Source of the DNA: JAZDFC01 sp043808235
GTDB lineage: Bacteria; Bacteroidota; Ignavibacteria; Ignavibacteriales; Melioribacteraceae
Reading direction: 5' to 3'
Length of the DNA: 64,000 nt
Assembly: GCA_043808235.1 (NCBI GenBank)
Contig: JAZDFC010000035.1
Coordinates: 1 to 64,000, forward strand
Shown: positions 53,654 to 62,738 of the stretch, piece after piece
Position numbering within the stretch: position 1 is the first letter of the stretch
Layout: each line of letters opens with the position of its first letter
Translations under genes and position numbers: made by a program
The notes under the pieces: model-generated
Database searches by the model: none
Told to the model about the DNA's origin: nothing
Seen by the model: only the letters and a program-made list of their open reading frames with translations

Positions 53654-54724
53654 ATGAAAAGGTGGAAATTAATTTTAGCAATGACTTTGGGAATACTAAT
53701 CATTGCGACAGTTCTGTTTCTTAATAAACAAAAAATGGCTGCAAATACATCCGGGACGATTAAAGATGCATTTTACGTTTCGGTTGAAAAGGCAGTCAGT
53801 AAAAACTTATCAACAACATTCACGCTTACCGGAACAGTCTTCGCAAATAATGATGTGAATATCATGTCTGAAACTTCCGGCAAAGTTACCGGAATATTTG
53901 TCAAACCAGGCGATTACAAATCTGCCGGTTCGGTACTAATTCAGGTTGATGATGAATTGAAAAAAGCTGCATATATGAGCGCACAGGCTACTTATGAAAA
54001 AGCCAAAAAAGATTACGAACGTTTCAAACAATTATATGAGCAGAAATCCGCAACGGATGCACAGCTCGACCAGGTAAAAACTGCCGCAGTTATGGCAGAG
54101 GCTCAATATATAGTAGCCAAAAGACAACTTGAGGATACAAAAATCAAGACTCCAATTTCAGGATACATCACTTCGCGTAATGTGGATTTGGGCGCGATGG
54201 TTCAAGGCGCTCCACAGGCTACATTCGTTGCAAATGTCGTTGATATTTCGAGCATAAAAATAAAATTGAATGTTTCGGAAAATGACGCCTTTTCTTTTAA
54301 AGTTGGCGATATCGTGAAGGTGACCACCGAAGTTTATTCCGGTGCAGTCTTCGACGGAAGAATTGAATCCATTAGCGCCAAAGCAGATGATGCGCATACT
54401 TACCCGGTTGAAATTAGCGTTCGAAATCAAAACAAGCATATGTTAAAAGCAGGAATGTTTGTCCGTGTCGAATTCGAAACTAAACGCAATGGTAATTCAA
54501 TCGTGATACAGAGAGCAGCCTTAATCGGCAGCATCCGTGAGCCGCAAATATTTGTTGTTGAAAATGGAATTGCAAATATCCGGAACCTTGTTCTCGGAAC
54601 CGAATCCGGAACTTTTGTAGAAGTACTTAGCGGGCTTAATGAGGGTGAATCAATAGTAGTTGATGGACAAAATATTTTGACCGACAATACAAAGGTCGAA
54701 ATAATAGAAAGTAAAGAGGACTAA
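53654..54724 (+). CDS. RND efflux periplasmic adaptor (membrane fusion protein)
   Basis: Start at ATG 53654 after GGAGATAAA; a TTG at 53642 overlaps that site. The 356-residue protein has one N-terminal membrane anchor (LILAMTLGILIIATVLF). It then has half of the biotinyl-lipoyl fold (VNIMSETSGKVTGIFVKPGD), a helical hairpin (YEKAKKDYERFKQLYEQKSA), the second lipoyl half (DTKIKTPISGYITSRNVDLG), a beta-barrel (IKIKLNVSENDAFSFKVGD) and a membrane-proximal domain. It links the TolC-like channel to the RND pump. It lies 4 bp before the pump gene. Confidence 0.88.
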   Translation: MKRWKLILAMTLGILIIATVLFLNKQKMAANTSGTIKDAFYVSVEKAVSKNLSTTFTLTGTVFANNDVNIMSETSGKVTGIFVKPGDYKSAGSVLIQVDDELKKAAYMSAQATYEKAKKDYERFKQLYEQKSATDAQLDQVKTAAVMAEAQYIVAKRQLEDTKIKTPISGYITSRNVDLGAMVQGAPQATFVANVVDISSIKIKLNVSENDAFSFKVGDIVKVTTEVYSGAVFDGRIESISAKADDAHTYPVEISVRNQNKHMLKAGMFVRVEFETKRNGNSIVIQRAALIGSIREPQIFVVENGIANIRNLVLGTESGTFVEVLSGLNEGESIVVDGQNILTDNTKVEIIESKED

Positions 54725-54728
54725 CAAT

Positions 54729-57700
54729 ATGACACTAACAGAATTATCAATAAAAAGACCCTCGTTTATAATTATCATATTCGCAGCGTTAATAACTGTG
54801 GGATTGTACAGTTTCCAAAATTTAAAGTACGAGTTGCTCCCACGTTTTAGCCCGCCGATTATTACAATAACTACTATTTATCCGGGCGCCTCGCCGAGCG
54901 AAGTTGAAACCGGTGTTTCAAAAGTAGTTGAGGATGCTGTTTCCGGAATGGATAAAGTTTCGGAAGTGCGTTCAACATCAATGGAAGGAATTTCATTCGT
55001 TATGATTGAACTTATGCAATCTGCAAATACTGATTTCTCGCTTCAGGATGCGCAAAGAAAAGTCGGAGATATTCTAATCAATCTTCCCGAAGATGCAAAG
55101 ACCCCGACCGTATCGAAATTGGCTTTTGATGAAATACCGATTTTACGAATGGGATTAACTTCCAATCTTGATTCGCGTTCATTTTACCAATTCGTAAAAG
55201 ATAAAATCAAACCGCAGATTACGCGCGTGCCCGGTGTTGGGCAGCTTGCGTTAGTCGGCGGCGATGAGCGCGAAATAAAAGTGAACCTCGACTTGCAGAA
55301 ACTGAAAGCATACGGATTATCGATTGTGCAGGTAACCAGCGCAATCAAAACGGCAAATCTCGATTTTCCTACCGGCAAAATTAAAGCCCAAGACGGTCAG
55401 TTCATCGTTCGTGTTGCAGGTAAATTGAGTTCGATTGAAGAACTGAGAAATCTTCCCGTTGCAGTTTCCAGAATGGGCGGTGAAATTAAACTTGTCGATG
55501 TGGCCGAAGTTGAAGACGGAATGAAAGATTATTCCAATATCACTAGAATAAATTTTAGAAATACTATCGGAATGAATCTGCAGAAACAATCGGATGCGAA
55601 TGCGGTTGAAGTAGCCGAATTAGTAAAGGCAGAAATCAAAAAAATTGAAGCGCAGTATGCTGACATCGGTCTTAAGTTTGATATTGCTCAGGACGGTTCA
55701 TTATTTACAATCGATGCTGCGAATGCAGTAAAGGAAGATCTGGCAATTGCAGTTGTACTGGTTTCAATAATTATGTTGATGTTTCTGCACAGCGTTCGGA
55801 ACTCGCTGATAATCATCATCGCAATTCCAGCTTCGTTAATCTCAACATTCATTGCGATGTACGCATTCGGATTTACTCTTAATTTAATGACGCTGCTCGG
55901 GCTCTCGCTTGTTGTTGGAATTCTAGTGGATGACTCGATAGTCGTTCTCGAAAATATTTATCATCATCTTGAAAAAGGCGAGGAGAAACGGGTCGCCGCA
56001 CTTCGCGGAAGAAACGAAATCGGGTTTGCCGCACTTGCGATTACACTTGTTGACGTAGCGGTGTTTCTTCCGCTCGCATTAGTCGGCGGAATTATCGGAA
56101 ATATTTTGCGTCAGTTTGCGGGCGTAGTTGTTGTTTCCACATTGATGAGCTTGTTCGTTTCGTTTACACTCACTCCCCTTCTTGCATCCCGGTTCGGGAA
56201 GCTCGAACGATTGACAAACCGTACACTCCTTGGAAAATTTGCGCTTTGGTTCGAAAAACAATTTCACGCATTTACAGAATGGTATATTAATCTTTTAAAG
56301 TGGAGTTTAAAGAATAGAATTAAAGTCTCAATTATTATGATTGTAATGTTAGTGGCTTCCTTTTCTCTTATCCCTGCCGGATTTATCGGATTTGAATTTA
56401 TGGCGCAGGTAGACAGAGGAGAATTTGCAGTTGCGCTCGAAATGCCCCCGGGAACAAAAGTTGAAAAGACAAATAAAGTATCACAGCAAGTTGAAAGTAT
56501 AATTTCCAAAATCCCGGAAGTAGATAAATTATTTGTAAACGTAGGCGCTTCCAATGAAGGACTGATTGGTTTTGCGTCATCGAACACTACTGAAATTAGC
56601 GTAAGGCTTGTTTCTCGATGGGACCGCGCGCGTTCAAGCCAGGAAGTAAAAGATGATATAAAACAGGAAGTACAGAAAATTCCTGGAGTTAAAGTTAGAG
56701 TGAATGACATTGGAATTTTCGGCGTTGCTAACATGACACCTGTTCAATTACTAATTCAAGCACCGTCATATGAGCAGGCTTTGAAAGTTGCACATACAGT
56801 TGCCGATTTGGTAAAAACAATACCCGGCACAGCCGATGTCAGGTTATCTGCTGAAGATGGAAATCCCGAAACAAAAATTGAAATCGATAGAAGCAAATTA
56901 TCAAGTTATGGATTAACACTTGCTGAGGTGGGGGGCGCATTGCGCGTTGCTCTTACCGGCGATGATGAATCGAAATTACGCGAAGGCGATACCGAGTACG
57001 ACATACGGATTGCGCTTGATGAATTCGACCGTTCAAAGACGGATGAACTCGGCAACATCTCCTTCACAAATAGAAAAGGTCAGCAGATATACTTAAAACA
57101 ATTCGCCAACATTCACCGGTCAACCGGACCCACAAAACTTTCCCGCCAATCGCGTAACTCATCTGTAATGATTTATTCGCAGGCTATCGGCAGACCATCG
57201 GGAAGTATTGCGCAGGATATAGTTAAGAAACTAGAAAATATAAAATTACCGGAAGGCGTTTCATATTCGTTTCAGGGCGATGTTAAAAACCAACAGCAGT
57301 CATTTGGCGATTTAGGATTAGCATTCCTTGCGGGTATTCTTTTTACATATATGATTATGGTCGCGTTGTATGATTCATTTGCTTACCCGTTTGTGATTTT
57401 GTTTTCAATCCCGCTGGCGATGATTGGTGCATTAGTAGCGCTTGCATTATTTATGAAAGCGCTGAGCATTTTTACAATTCTTGGAGTAATAATGTTAATC
57501 GGGCTCGTCGGCAAGAATGCGATTCTCCTTGTGGATAGAACAAACTTCATGCGCGCGCAAGGAGAAACTTTGCTTAACTCATTGATTGATGCGGGCAGGA
57601 TGAGAATCCGCCCGATCTTCATGACAACATTAACAATGATTTTCGGTATGCTTCCGATTGCGCTTTCAGCCAGCTCCGGTTCGGAATGGAAGAGCGGTCT

Positions 57701-57893
57701 TGCATGGGCGCTTATCGGCGGATTAACTTCGTCACTTTTTCTAACACTTATTGTTGTGCCTTTGGTTTACACGAAAGTTGAAGAAGTGAAAGTCGCATTC
57801 ATTCCGTTTGTAACACGAGTGTACAATAAAATATCACGTAAAAAAGAAGTACCGGTTTTAGCGGGCGAAGAAGATATTGACATGATAAAATAG
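54729..57893 (+). CDS. RND multidrug efflux transporter, inner-membrane pump (HAE1/AcrB type)
   Basis: A 1054-residue pump of full length with twelve membrane helices in the usual 1+5+1+5 order. Helix 4 holds the proton-relay Asp pair (GLSLVVGILVDDSIVVLENI). The first periplasmic loop begins YPGASPSEVETGVSKVVEDA. The sequence PAGFIGFEFMAQVDRGEFAV after the mid helix is typical of the subfamily, as is MLIGLVGKNAILLVDRTNFM in helix 10. It exports small molecules using the proton gradient. Fourth gene of the TetR-TolC-MFP-RND operon; a terminator follows. Confidence 0.9.
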   Translation: MTLTELSIKRPSFIIIIFAALITVGLYSFQNLKYELLPRFSPPIITITTIYPGASPSEVETGVSKVVEDAVSGMDKVSEVRSTSMEGISFVMIELMQSANTDFSLQDAQRKVGDILINLPEDAKTPTVSKLAFDEIPILRMGLTSNLDSRSFYQFVKDKIKPQITRVPGVGQLALVGGDEREIKVNLDLQKLKAYGLSIVQVTSAIKTANLDFPTGKIKAQDGQFIVRVAGKLSSIEELRNLPVAVSRMGGEIKLVDVAEVEDGMKDYSNITRINFRNTIGMNLQKQSDANAVEVAELVKAEIKKIEAQYADIGLKFDIAQDGSLFTIDAANAVKEDLAIAVVLVSIIMLMFLHSVRNSLIIIIAIPASLISTFIAMYAFGFTLNLMTLLGLSLVVGILVDDSIVVLENIYHHLEKGEEKRVAALRGRNEIGFAALAITLVDVAVFLPLALVGGIIGNILRQFAGVVVVSTLMSLFVSFTLTPLLASRFGKLERLTNRTLLGKFALWFEKQFHAFTEWYINLLKWSLKNRIKVSIIMIVMLVASFSLIPAGFIGFEFMAQVDRGEFAVALEMPPGTKVEKTNKVSQQVESIISKIPEVDKLFVNVGASNEGLIGFASSNTTEISVRLVSRWDRARSSQEVKDDIKQEVQKIPGVKVRVNDIGIFGVANMTPVQLLIQAPSYEQALKVAHTVADLVKTIPGTADVRLSAEDGNPETKIEIDRSKLSSYGLTLAEVGGALRVALTGDDESKLREGDTEYDIRIALDEFDRSKTDELGNISFTNRKGQQIYLKQFANIHRSTGPTKLSRQSRNSSVMIYSQAIGRPSGSIAQDIVKKLENIKLPEGVSYSFQGDVKNQQQSFGDLGLAFLAGILFTYMIMVALYDSFAYPFVILFSIPLAMIGALVALALFMKALSIFTILGVIMLIGLVGKNAILLVDRTNFMRAQGETLLNSLIDAGRMRIRPIFMTTLTMIFGMLPIALSASSGSEWKSGLAWALIGGLTSSLFLTLIVVPLVYTKVEEVKVAFIPFVTRVYNKISRKKEVPVLAGEEDIDMIK

Positions 57894-57922
57894 TAAGCAG
57901 TAGGGAGTAATGAGTATTGAGT

Positions 57923-57952
57923 AAAAGCCGCGGCAGTTTTGTCGCGGCTTTT
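57923..57952 (+). terminator. Intrinsic terminator of the efflux operon
   Basis: 10-bp arms AAAAGCCGCG and CGCGGCTTTT with a 10-base loop, followed by more T residues. Confidence 0.82.
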
Positions 57953-58118
57953 TTATTATGAATCTTCAAAGCCATGGATAAAACAATAAAAGAAAATTAC
58001 AGAATTCAAAAATTATCAACGGAAGTAATTCAGTATTCTTCATTTTCCATTTCCCATCATCCATTTTCCATTACATTAGGTTCTGAATATTGGTATTGAC
58101 TTTATCTCATGATAAAAT

Positions 58119-58126
58119 TATGTTTG
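58119..58126 (+). promoter_or_regulatory. Bacteroidota-type -10 element TATGTTTG
   Basis: An exact TAnnTTTG match with TTG at 58096-58098, about 20 bases upstream. It lies 7 bases before a GTG start (58134), so either the transcript is nearly leaderless or the ATG at 58170 is used. Confidence 0.4.
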
Positions 58127-58133
58127 AGCCAAC

Positions 58134-58517
58134 GTGAGGAAGAAACAATTGTTAAGCTATGGGATTAACATGAAATTAGCACAGTATAATCATTCGGGAA
58201 AATTCTCTTTCAAACTTTTTCATTTTTTAATTGCTTTTGCCCTGCTTTCACCAACAACAAAAATAAAATTCACCATAGCTGCCGTAGAGACGCCATATCC
58301 CGACAAATCGGGACAAGTTATGGGGTCTCTACAACTCACAACGTTAAAAATATACGATATCCTCGGACGCGAAATAGCAACCCTTGTAAACGAATACAAA
58401 TCACTCGGCACATACGAAGTTGAATTTGACGGAACGGGATTGCCAAGTGGAATTTATTTCTACCAATTACGTGTTGGAGAATTTTCCGAAGTGAGAAAAA
58501 TGAGTTTAATAAAATAG
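58134..58517 (+). CDS. Reduced T9SS protein: signal-like helix fused directly to a sorting domain
   Basis: 127 residues from GTG 58134, or 115 from ATG 58170. A hydrophobic helix (FSFKLFHFLIAFALL) is followed at once by the T9SS sorting domain, with no cargo between. The NPFNP motif is lost; it begins SPTTKIKFTI. The domain core is intact (TLKIYDILGREIATLVNEYK, then SGIYFYQLRVGEFSEVRK). A palindromic DNA element is inserted in frame inside it (58285-58333). It is probably a remnant of a larger cargo gene by internal deletion, lying 13 bp before the next T9SS gene. Confidence 0.6.
   Translation: MRKKQLLSYGINMKLAQYNHSGKFSFKLFHFLIAFALLSPTTKIKFTIAAVETPYPDKSGQVMGSLQLTTLKIYDILGREIATLVNEYKSLGTYEVEFDGTGLPSGIYFYQLRVGEFSEVRKMSLIK
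58285..58333. repeat. Palindromic element inside the reduced T9SS gene
   Basis: Outer arms GTAGAGACGCCATA (58285-58298) and TATGGGGTCTCTAC (58320-58333) pair with one mismatch. Nested inside is TCCCGA-CAAA... pairing with TCGGGA (58299-58304, 58309-58314). GTAGAGAC...GTCTCTAC arms resemble dispersed intergenic repeats of other bacteria. It is translated in frame as part of the protein. Confidence 0.75.
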
Positions 58518-58530
58518 AAGGAGAGCGAAA

Positions 58531-60441
58531 GTGTACAAAGTTATATTTCTGTTTTTAATTTTCTCTACTTATTTTTTAAGAGCACAATCTCAAATGAATA
58601 TTGTTTCGCTAAGAGGTTTCGAGGATAACAAAGGTAATACCCAGCTTATCCTAAAAGTCGGTGCAAGCGATTCATTGAGTGAACATAATATTTTAAAATC
58701 CGGGGCATTAGTATTTAATGCCGAATCTTCTTTGGTTGAGAAGGTATTCCCATCATCATTTTATGTTACAGATGATTTTAATTGGCGCTATAAATTATAT
58801 CATGATTTTATTTATGATGAAGAAAGCGATGAGCTTTGGACTGTTGGAATGACAAGAAATTTTAATTCTAGCTCTTTCGGAACATTTTTCCAAAAAAATG
58901 AAAATAATATCGGGTCCCTTGGAGAAGGTTGGCAATATTCACACCCGGTAAGAATCTATAAATCCCCAAAGTCCCCGTTTACTTTATATGTAACAAATGG
59001 GTTTTTCTCATATGTCTCGAATAATGAAGGTAACAACTGGCATAACCAGCTCAATTATAAAATTGTCTCACCGGATTTAATTAATCCGGATTGCCTTTTT
59101 ATTACAAATTCGGACTCGCTATTATTACATAAAAATTCTTTCGAGGAAGTAATATTGGATACTAATAAAATCTGGTTCGATTATTCCAATTTTATTTTCG
59201 ATGCGGATTCAAACCATTTTTACGCTTATACGACAGGCATTAATGATGATTCGCCAACAAATCTATTCTTGGGCGAATACTCAAAAAACGGAATAACACT
59301 AAAAAAAATCATGTTTGCTGATAAAAAGTTTTTCTTTACTACAAATTATGTAGTTAGCGGTGAAGTGTATATCGCATTCGATAATATCATTTACAAATCA
59401 ATAGAGATGGGAAATATATTTCAACCTTTTTTTACATGTGATTCGAGGATTACCGGACTATATAAAAAACCCGGGGGAAATAAACTCTTTTTTTCAACAT
59501 ATAAATCGATTTTCAAATGTGAAAATCAAACTGCACAAAAAATTTATGATTTGCCTGTATTAAATGTATCGACGTTGTACCCATTAGACATCGGAGATTT
59601 GTGGGTTTATCAGTTCGGAGGAACCTACTATGATACATTCCCCCACCCGTTCGGGGGCTGGGTACGAACAGAGGTAGTTGGAGTAGAAACTAAAGAAAAT
59701 GGCAAAGAATATTTTGTAATAAATAGAAATTCTATTTATTACGAAAAGGTTACACCAATAATATATTATCAGCGCTTTGACAACTCGACAAATCAAGTAT
59801 TGGAATTTGATAAAAATGAAGAAAATATGGAATACGTACTTTACGACCTGAACATGGGAATTAATTATCAGGGTACTAATGATTATCATCCAGTCCCAAC
59901 AGATATTACACTTGATGATTTATTCGGAAGATTGGTGCACAGAAAATCATTTATGCGTTACGGTGCCGATGCTGATGATTTGGACTTAGTCGAGAATCTT
60001 GGATTTTACAGATCATACTCAGAATTTGATTTTGGAACTAGCAGTACCATTTTGAAAGGTGCGTTGATAAACGGTATCCTATATGGAGATACAACAATAG
60101 TTGTAGGAGTCAGAGATAATTTTTCGAACAGTATTCCAACGAATTATTTTCTTTCCCAAAACTACCCCAACCCGTTCAATCCATCAACAAAAATAAAATT
60201 CACAATTCCCCTTTTGTCCCCCTTTAATAAAGGGGGAAACGACTTTAGTCGTGGGGGATTTGTAACGCTTATAATATACGACATTCTCGGACGCGAAATA
60301 ACAACACTCGTAAATGAATATAAATCCCCCGGCACATACGAAGTTGAATTTGACGGCGCAAATCTGCCCAGCGGGGTTTACTTTTATCAATTGAAATGCG
60401 GTAATTTTACGGAGACGAAGAAATTGGTACTAATAAAATAA
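58531..60441 (+). CDS. T9SS cargo protein, unrecognised beta-rich passenger
   Basis: GTG start at 58531 preceded by AAGGAGAGCGAAA; 636 residues. The signal peptide ends near LRAQSQMN. The passenger is beta-rich with a BNR-like turn (VSNNEGNNWHNQ) in the first half. The second half has a compact domain starting LDIGDLWVYQFGGTYYDTFP. I do not recognise a catalytic motif. The C-terminus is a type A T9SS domain (SQNYPNPFNPSTKIKFTIP) in which about 17 residues encoded by a palindromic element (60204-60260) sit before TLIIYDILGREITTLV. Extracellular; function unknown. Confidence 0.75.
   Translation: MYKVIFLFLIFSTYFLRAQSQMNIVSLRGFEDNKGNTQLILKVGASDSLSEHNILKSGALVFNAESSLVEKVFPSSFYVTDDFNWRYKLYHDFIYDEESDELWTVGMTRNFNSSSFGTFFQKNENNIGSLGEGWQYSHPVRIYKSPKSPFTLYVTNGFFSYVSNNEGNNWHNQLNYKIVSPDLINPDCLFITNSDSLLLHKNSFEEVILDTNKIWFDYSNFIFDADSNHFYAYTTGINDDSPTNLFLGEYSKNGITLKKIMFADKKFFFTTNYVVSGEVYIAFDNIIYKSIEMGNIFQPFFTCDSRITGLYKKPGGNKLFFSTYKSIFKCENQTAQKIYDLPVLNVSTLYPLDIGDLWVYQFGGTYYDTFPHPFGGWVRTEVVGVETKENGKEYFVINRNSIYYEKVTPIIYYQRFDNSTNQVLEFDKNEENMEYVLYDLNMGINYQGTNDYHPVPTDITLDDLFGRLVHRKSFMRYGADADDLDLVENLGFYRSYSEFDFGTSSTILKGALINGILYGDTTIVVGVRDNFSNSIPTNYFLSQNYPNPFNPSTKIKFTIPLLSPFNKGGNDFSRGGFVTLIIYDILGREITTLVNEYKSPGTYEVEFDGANLPSGVYFYQLKCGNFTETKKLVLIK
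60204..60260. repeat. Palindromic element inserted in frame in the T9SS sorting domain
   Basis: AATTCCCC...GGGGGATT ends enclose two stems: CCCCCTTT-AAT-AAAGGGGG (60218-60236) and CGACT-TT-AGTCG (60240-60251). It is translated as LLSPFNKGGNDFSRGGF within the protein. Confidence 0.78.
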
Positions 60442-60498
60442 GTTAAAAATAAACTTATGCACAAATTGGTTGAATTGCACAATGAACGGTAACCGACA

Positions 60499-61851
60499 AT
60501 GAAGAAAATTTTATTTAATGCATTTGTTATTCTTTTTTTATCTGGAAAGATATTCTCTCAAATGGGCGAATATCTCGGATTGAAAGATAAATATATTACT
60601 TCCATGAAAATCGGCGCAGGCATTATAGCTGTTGGTGTTCCCGGCGAAGGAATTTATTGGCAGTCAATAGAAAGCATATCGGATTCGGATTGGAATCTAA
60701 TTTTACTTCCCGATATATTGTTAAAAACTGTTTACCCGCATTACATCGATTCCAGCAAAGTAGTTATTGATGTCGGAACCCAACCATATGGTAGTAACTG
60801 GAATTTAATTTTAAGATGTAATATTAACGGCATTCATTACCCATTCGACAGTGGGATCGATACTTTAAGGTCTTTTCTTATTTCAGGTATTATCGGCTTT
60901 CGAAATTCTGCCTCTGATTATACCTTGTTAGCGCACAGCGATGAAGAAATTTATTATCGAAAATCTTCTGATTCATATTGGAAACATGTATACAGTATTG
61001 GCGGCATGGGCGGTATTCGTTCAATGAAGGTTGACGATGACTCGGGTGTAGCGTATGCCGGTGGCGGCGCTGGTTATACCGGAAGACTGTTACTCCGTTC
61101 TTCTGATAATGGCAAAACATGGGAAGAAATAAATTCGCCGTGTACTATACATAATCTTGATTTTCGTTACAGAAGTGAACAAGAAATTATAGTTGCAAAT
61201 GAACACGCTCTCTATCGATCAAATAATTCCGGAAATTCCTGGAATCAGGTATTTGAATCTTCCGGCATTGAATTAATGGATCTGAGTTATAGTTCCACAA
61301 ATAATGAAATAATTTTAGCCGGTGTTTCATGTTCCACTCTCATTTCTGCTGTGATTTTAATCTTCAGCATAGATGATGGATACAGTTGGTACTCAAAAGT
61401 TGCCGGTGAAGGTTCGGGAATCGTAATGGATTTTGATGCGGATAACAATCTTTATCTCGGTCAGTCTCTTGGAAGTGGTGTGTGTAAAATTTCACATGAA
61501 ATTCTCGTGAACATTGACAAAGAAGAATCACTGGAATTAACTATGATAGCCCTTTCCCAAAACTACCCCAACCCGTTCAACCCAACGACAAAAATAAAAT
61601 ATACAATTCCTTTGAATCCCCCTTTGTCCCCCTTTATTAAAGGGGGAAACGACTTCAGTCGTGAGGGATTAGTAACACTAAAAATATTTGATGTGCTCGG
61701 ACGCGAAATAACAACACTCGTAAATGACTACAAATCGCCCGGCACATACGAAGTTGAATTTGACGGAGGCAATTTCCCGAGCGGAGTGTATTTTTATCAA
61801 TTGAAATGCGGTAATTTTACCGAAACAAAAAAAATAATTCTGATGAAATAA
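60499..61851 (+). CDS. T9SS cargo protein with BNR-like repeats
   Basis: 450 residues from ATG 60499. The signal peptide ends near IFSQMGEYL. Repeats have the BNR/sialidase-type turn (SSDNGKTWEE, SNNSGNSWNQ, SIDDGYSWYS) of a beta-propeller. The C-terminus is a type A T9SS domain (SQNYPNPFNPTTKIKYTIP), followed by residues from a palindromic element (61615-61670) and then TLKIFDVLGREITTLVNDYK and FPSGVYFYQLKCGNFTETKK. The last 60 residues are nearly the same as in the preceding gene, so the 3' ends have been duplicated or gene-converted. Ligand unknown. Confidence 0.78.
   Translation: MKKILFNAFVILFLSGKIFSQMGEYLGLKDKYITSMKIGAGIIAVGVPGEGIYWQSIESISDSDWNLILLPDILLKTVYPHYIDSSKVVIDVGTQPYGSNWNLILRCNINGIHYPFDSGIDTLRSFLISGIIGFRNSASDYTLLAHSDEEIYYRKSSDSYWKHVYSIGGMGGIRSMKVDDDSGVAYAGGGAGYTGRLLLRSSDNGKTWEEINSPCTIHNLDFRYRSEQEIIVANEHALYRSNNSGNSWNQVFESSGIELMDLSYSSTNNEIILAGVSCSTLISAVILIFSIDDGYSWYSKVAGEGSGIVMDFDADNNLYLGQSLGSGVCKISHEILVNIDKEESLELTMIALSQNYPNPFNPTTKIKYTIPLNPPLSPFIKGGNDFSREGLVTLKIFDVLGREITTLVNDYKSPGTYEVEFDGGNFPSGVYFYQLKCGNFTETKKIILMK
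61615..61670. repeat. Palindromic element inserted in frame in the T9SS sorting domain, second copy
   Basis: AATCCCCC...GAGGGATT ends enclose CCCCCTTT-ATT-AAAGGGGG (61628-61646) and CGACT-TC-AGTCG (61650-61661). The same element family and the same position in the domain as the copy at 60204, differing at a few bases. Confidence 0.78.
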
Positions 61852-61852
61852 C

Positions 61853-62728
61853 ATGAAAAAAATTCTATTTGTAATTTCCAGTTTACTAATATGCTTATCG
61901 GGTTGTGAGTTAAAAGATAATCCCGCCGATTCCAATCCGACTGAAATTAAAGATTCGGCAAAATCGTACACGATAGATGTACCTGCCGATTCGCTCATAG
62001 TTGAATCATCCCCGGTTTATGAAATCAGCTATTCAGATGTGCCTACAATGCAGTATGGTTTATCGGGATTAAAATATTATTACCCCGAAGAAAAAATGTA
62101 TAATGTTGACCGGGAATTTGTAATTGCAGTTGGAGATTCATTTACAATAAAAATCAATCATTGCGTCGCCGGTAATAAATGGCAAGCGGACAAAGGCACA
62201 ATCATCGGCCCTTCCCCGGCTGGTTGGGATAACGATGAAGTGGCGGCTTTAAACATCGACTCAATAAATTCCTCAACAGGAAATCTTCAACGGGTATTCA
62301 AATTCAAGGCGCTGAAGAAAAGCAAAGGATATATTAGTTTGATTGAAACCGACGCATCGGGAATTTCTACTTCGGGCATAACACATGAGTTGCTTATCGG
62401 TTATAATTGCGTTCCGTTAAGCCAGGTTCAAGTGAATATCACCGAAATAAAATGGATTTACAACACTTCGGATAATTCTTTCAGCACCGTTTCCGTAAAA
62501 CTAAAAGGCACAACCAACGTTTACCGGTTAAGAGGGATAGCTCATGGCGACGGCGAAATTTCCGCATTCGAAATTCCGGTTGATACAAACAAAACTTTTA
62601 CTACTCAGTATACTGTCGCATTCAGTCATATTAGCGGAACAACGCTCACCACAAACAGCGAATTAATTTTATACGGCACGGTTGGAATTCCGAAAGTGAT
62701 TTCGTTAATAAATCCGCAGAACAAATAA
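61853..62728 (+). CDS. Unrecognised lipoprotein
   Basis: 291 residues, starting 1 bp after the T9SS gene stop, so co-transcribed. A lipoprotein signal ends at cysteine 18 (LLICLSGCELKDN). The mature part is beta-rich, with a YGLSGLKYYYPEEKMYNVDR segment and one other Cys pair at about residues 105 and 186 (INHCVAGNKW, IGYNCVPLSQ) that could form a disulfide. I find no family I can name. Neighbours are secreted proteins, so a surface or periplasmic structural role is possible. Confidence 0.7.
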   Translation: MKKILFVISSLLICLSGCELKDNPADSNPTEIKDSAKSYTIDVPADSLIVESSPVYEISYSDVPTMQYGLSGLKYYYPEEKMYNVDREFVIAVGDSFTIKINHCVAGNKWQADKGTIIGPSPAGWDNDEVAALNIDSINSSTGNLQRVFKFKALKKSKGYISLIETDASGISTSGITHELLIGYNCVPLSQVQVNITEIKWIYNTSDNSFSTVSVKLKGTTNVYRLRGIAHGDGEISAFEIPVDTNKTFTTQYTVAFSHISGTTLTTNSELILYGTVGIPKVISLINPQNK

Positions 62729-62738
62729 TGGAGGTAAA

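Noticed and set aside
57974..58102. Possible 42-codon gene after the efflux operon
   Set aside because: It is made largely of repeated CATTTTCCATT-like sequence, lies between a terminator and a promoter, and shows no ribosome-binding site or protein character.
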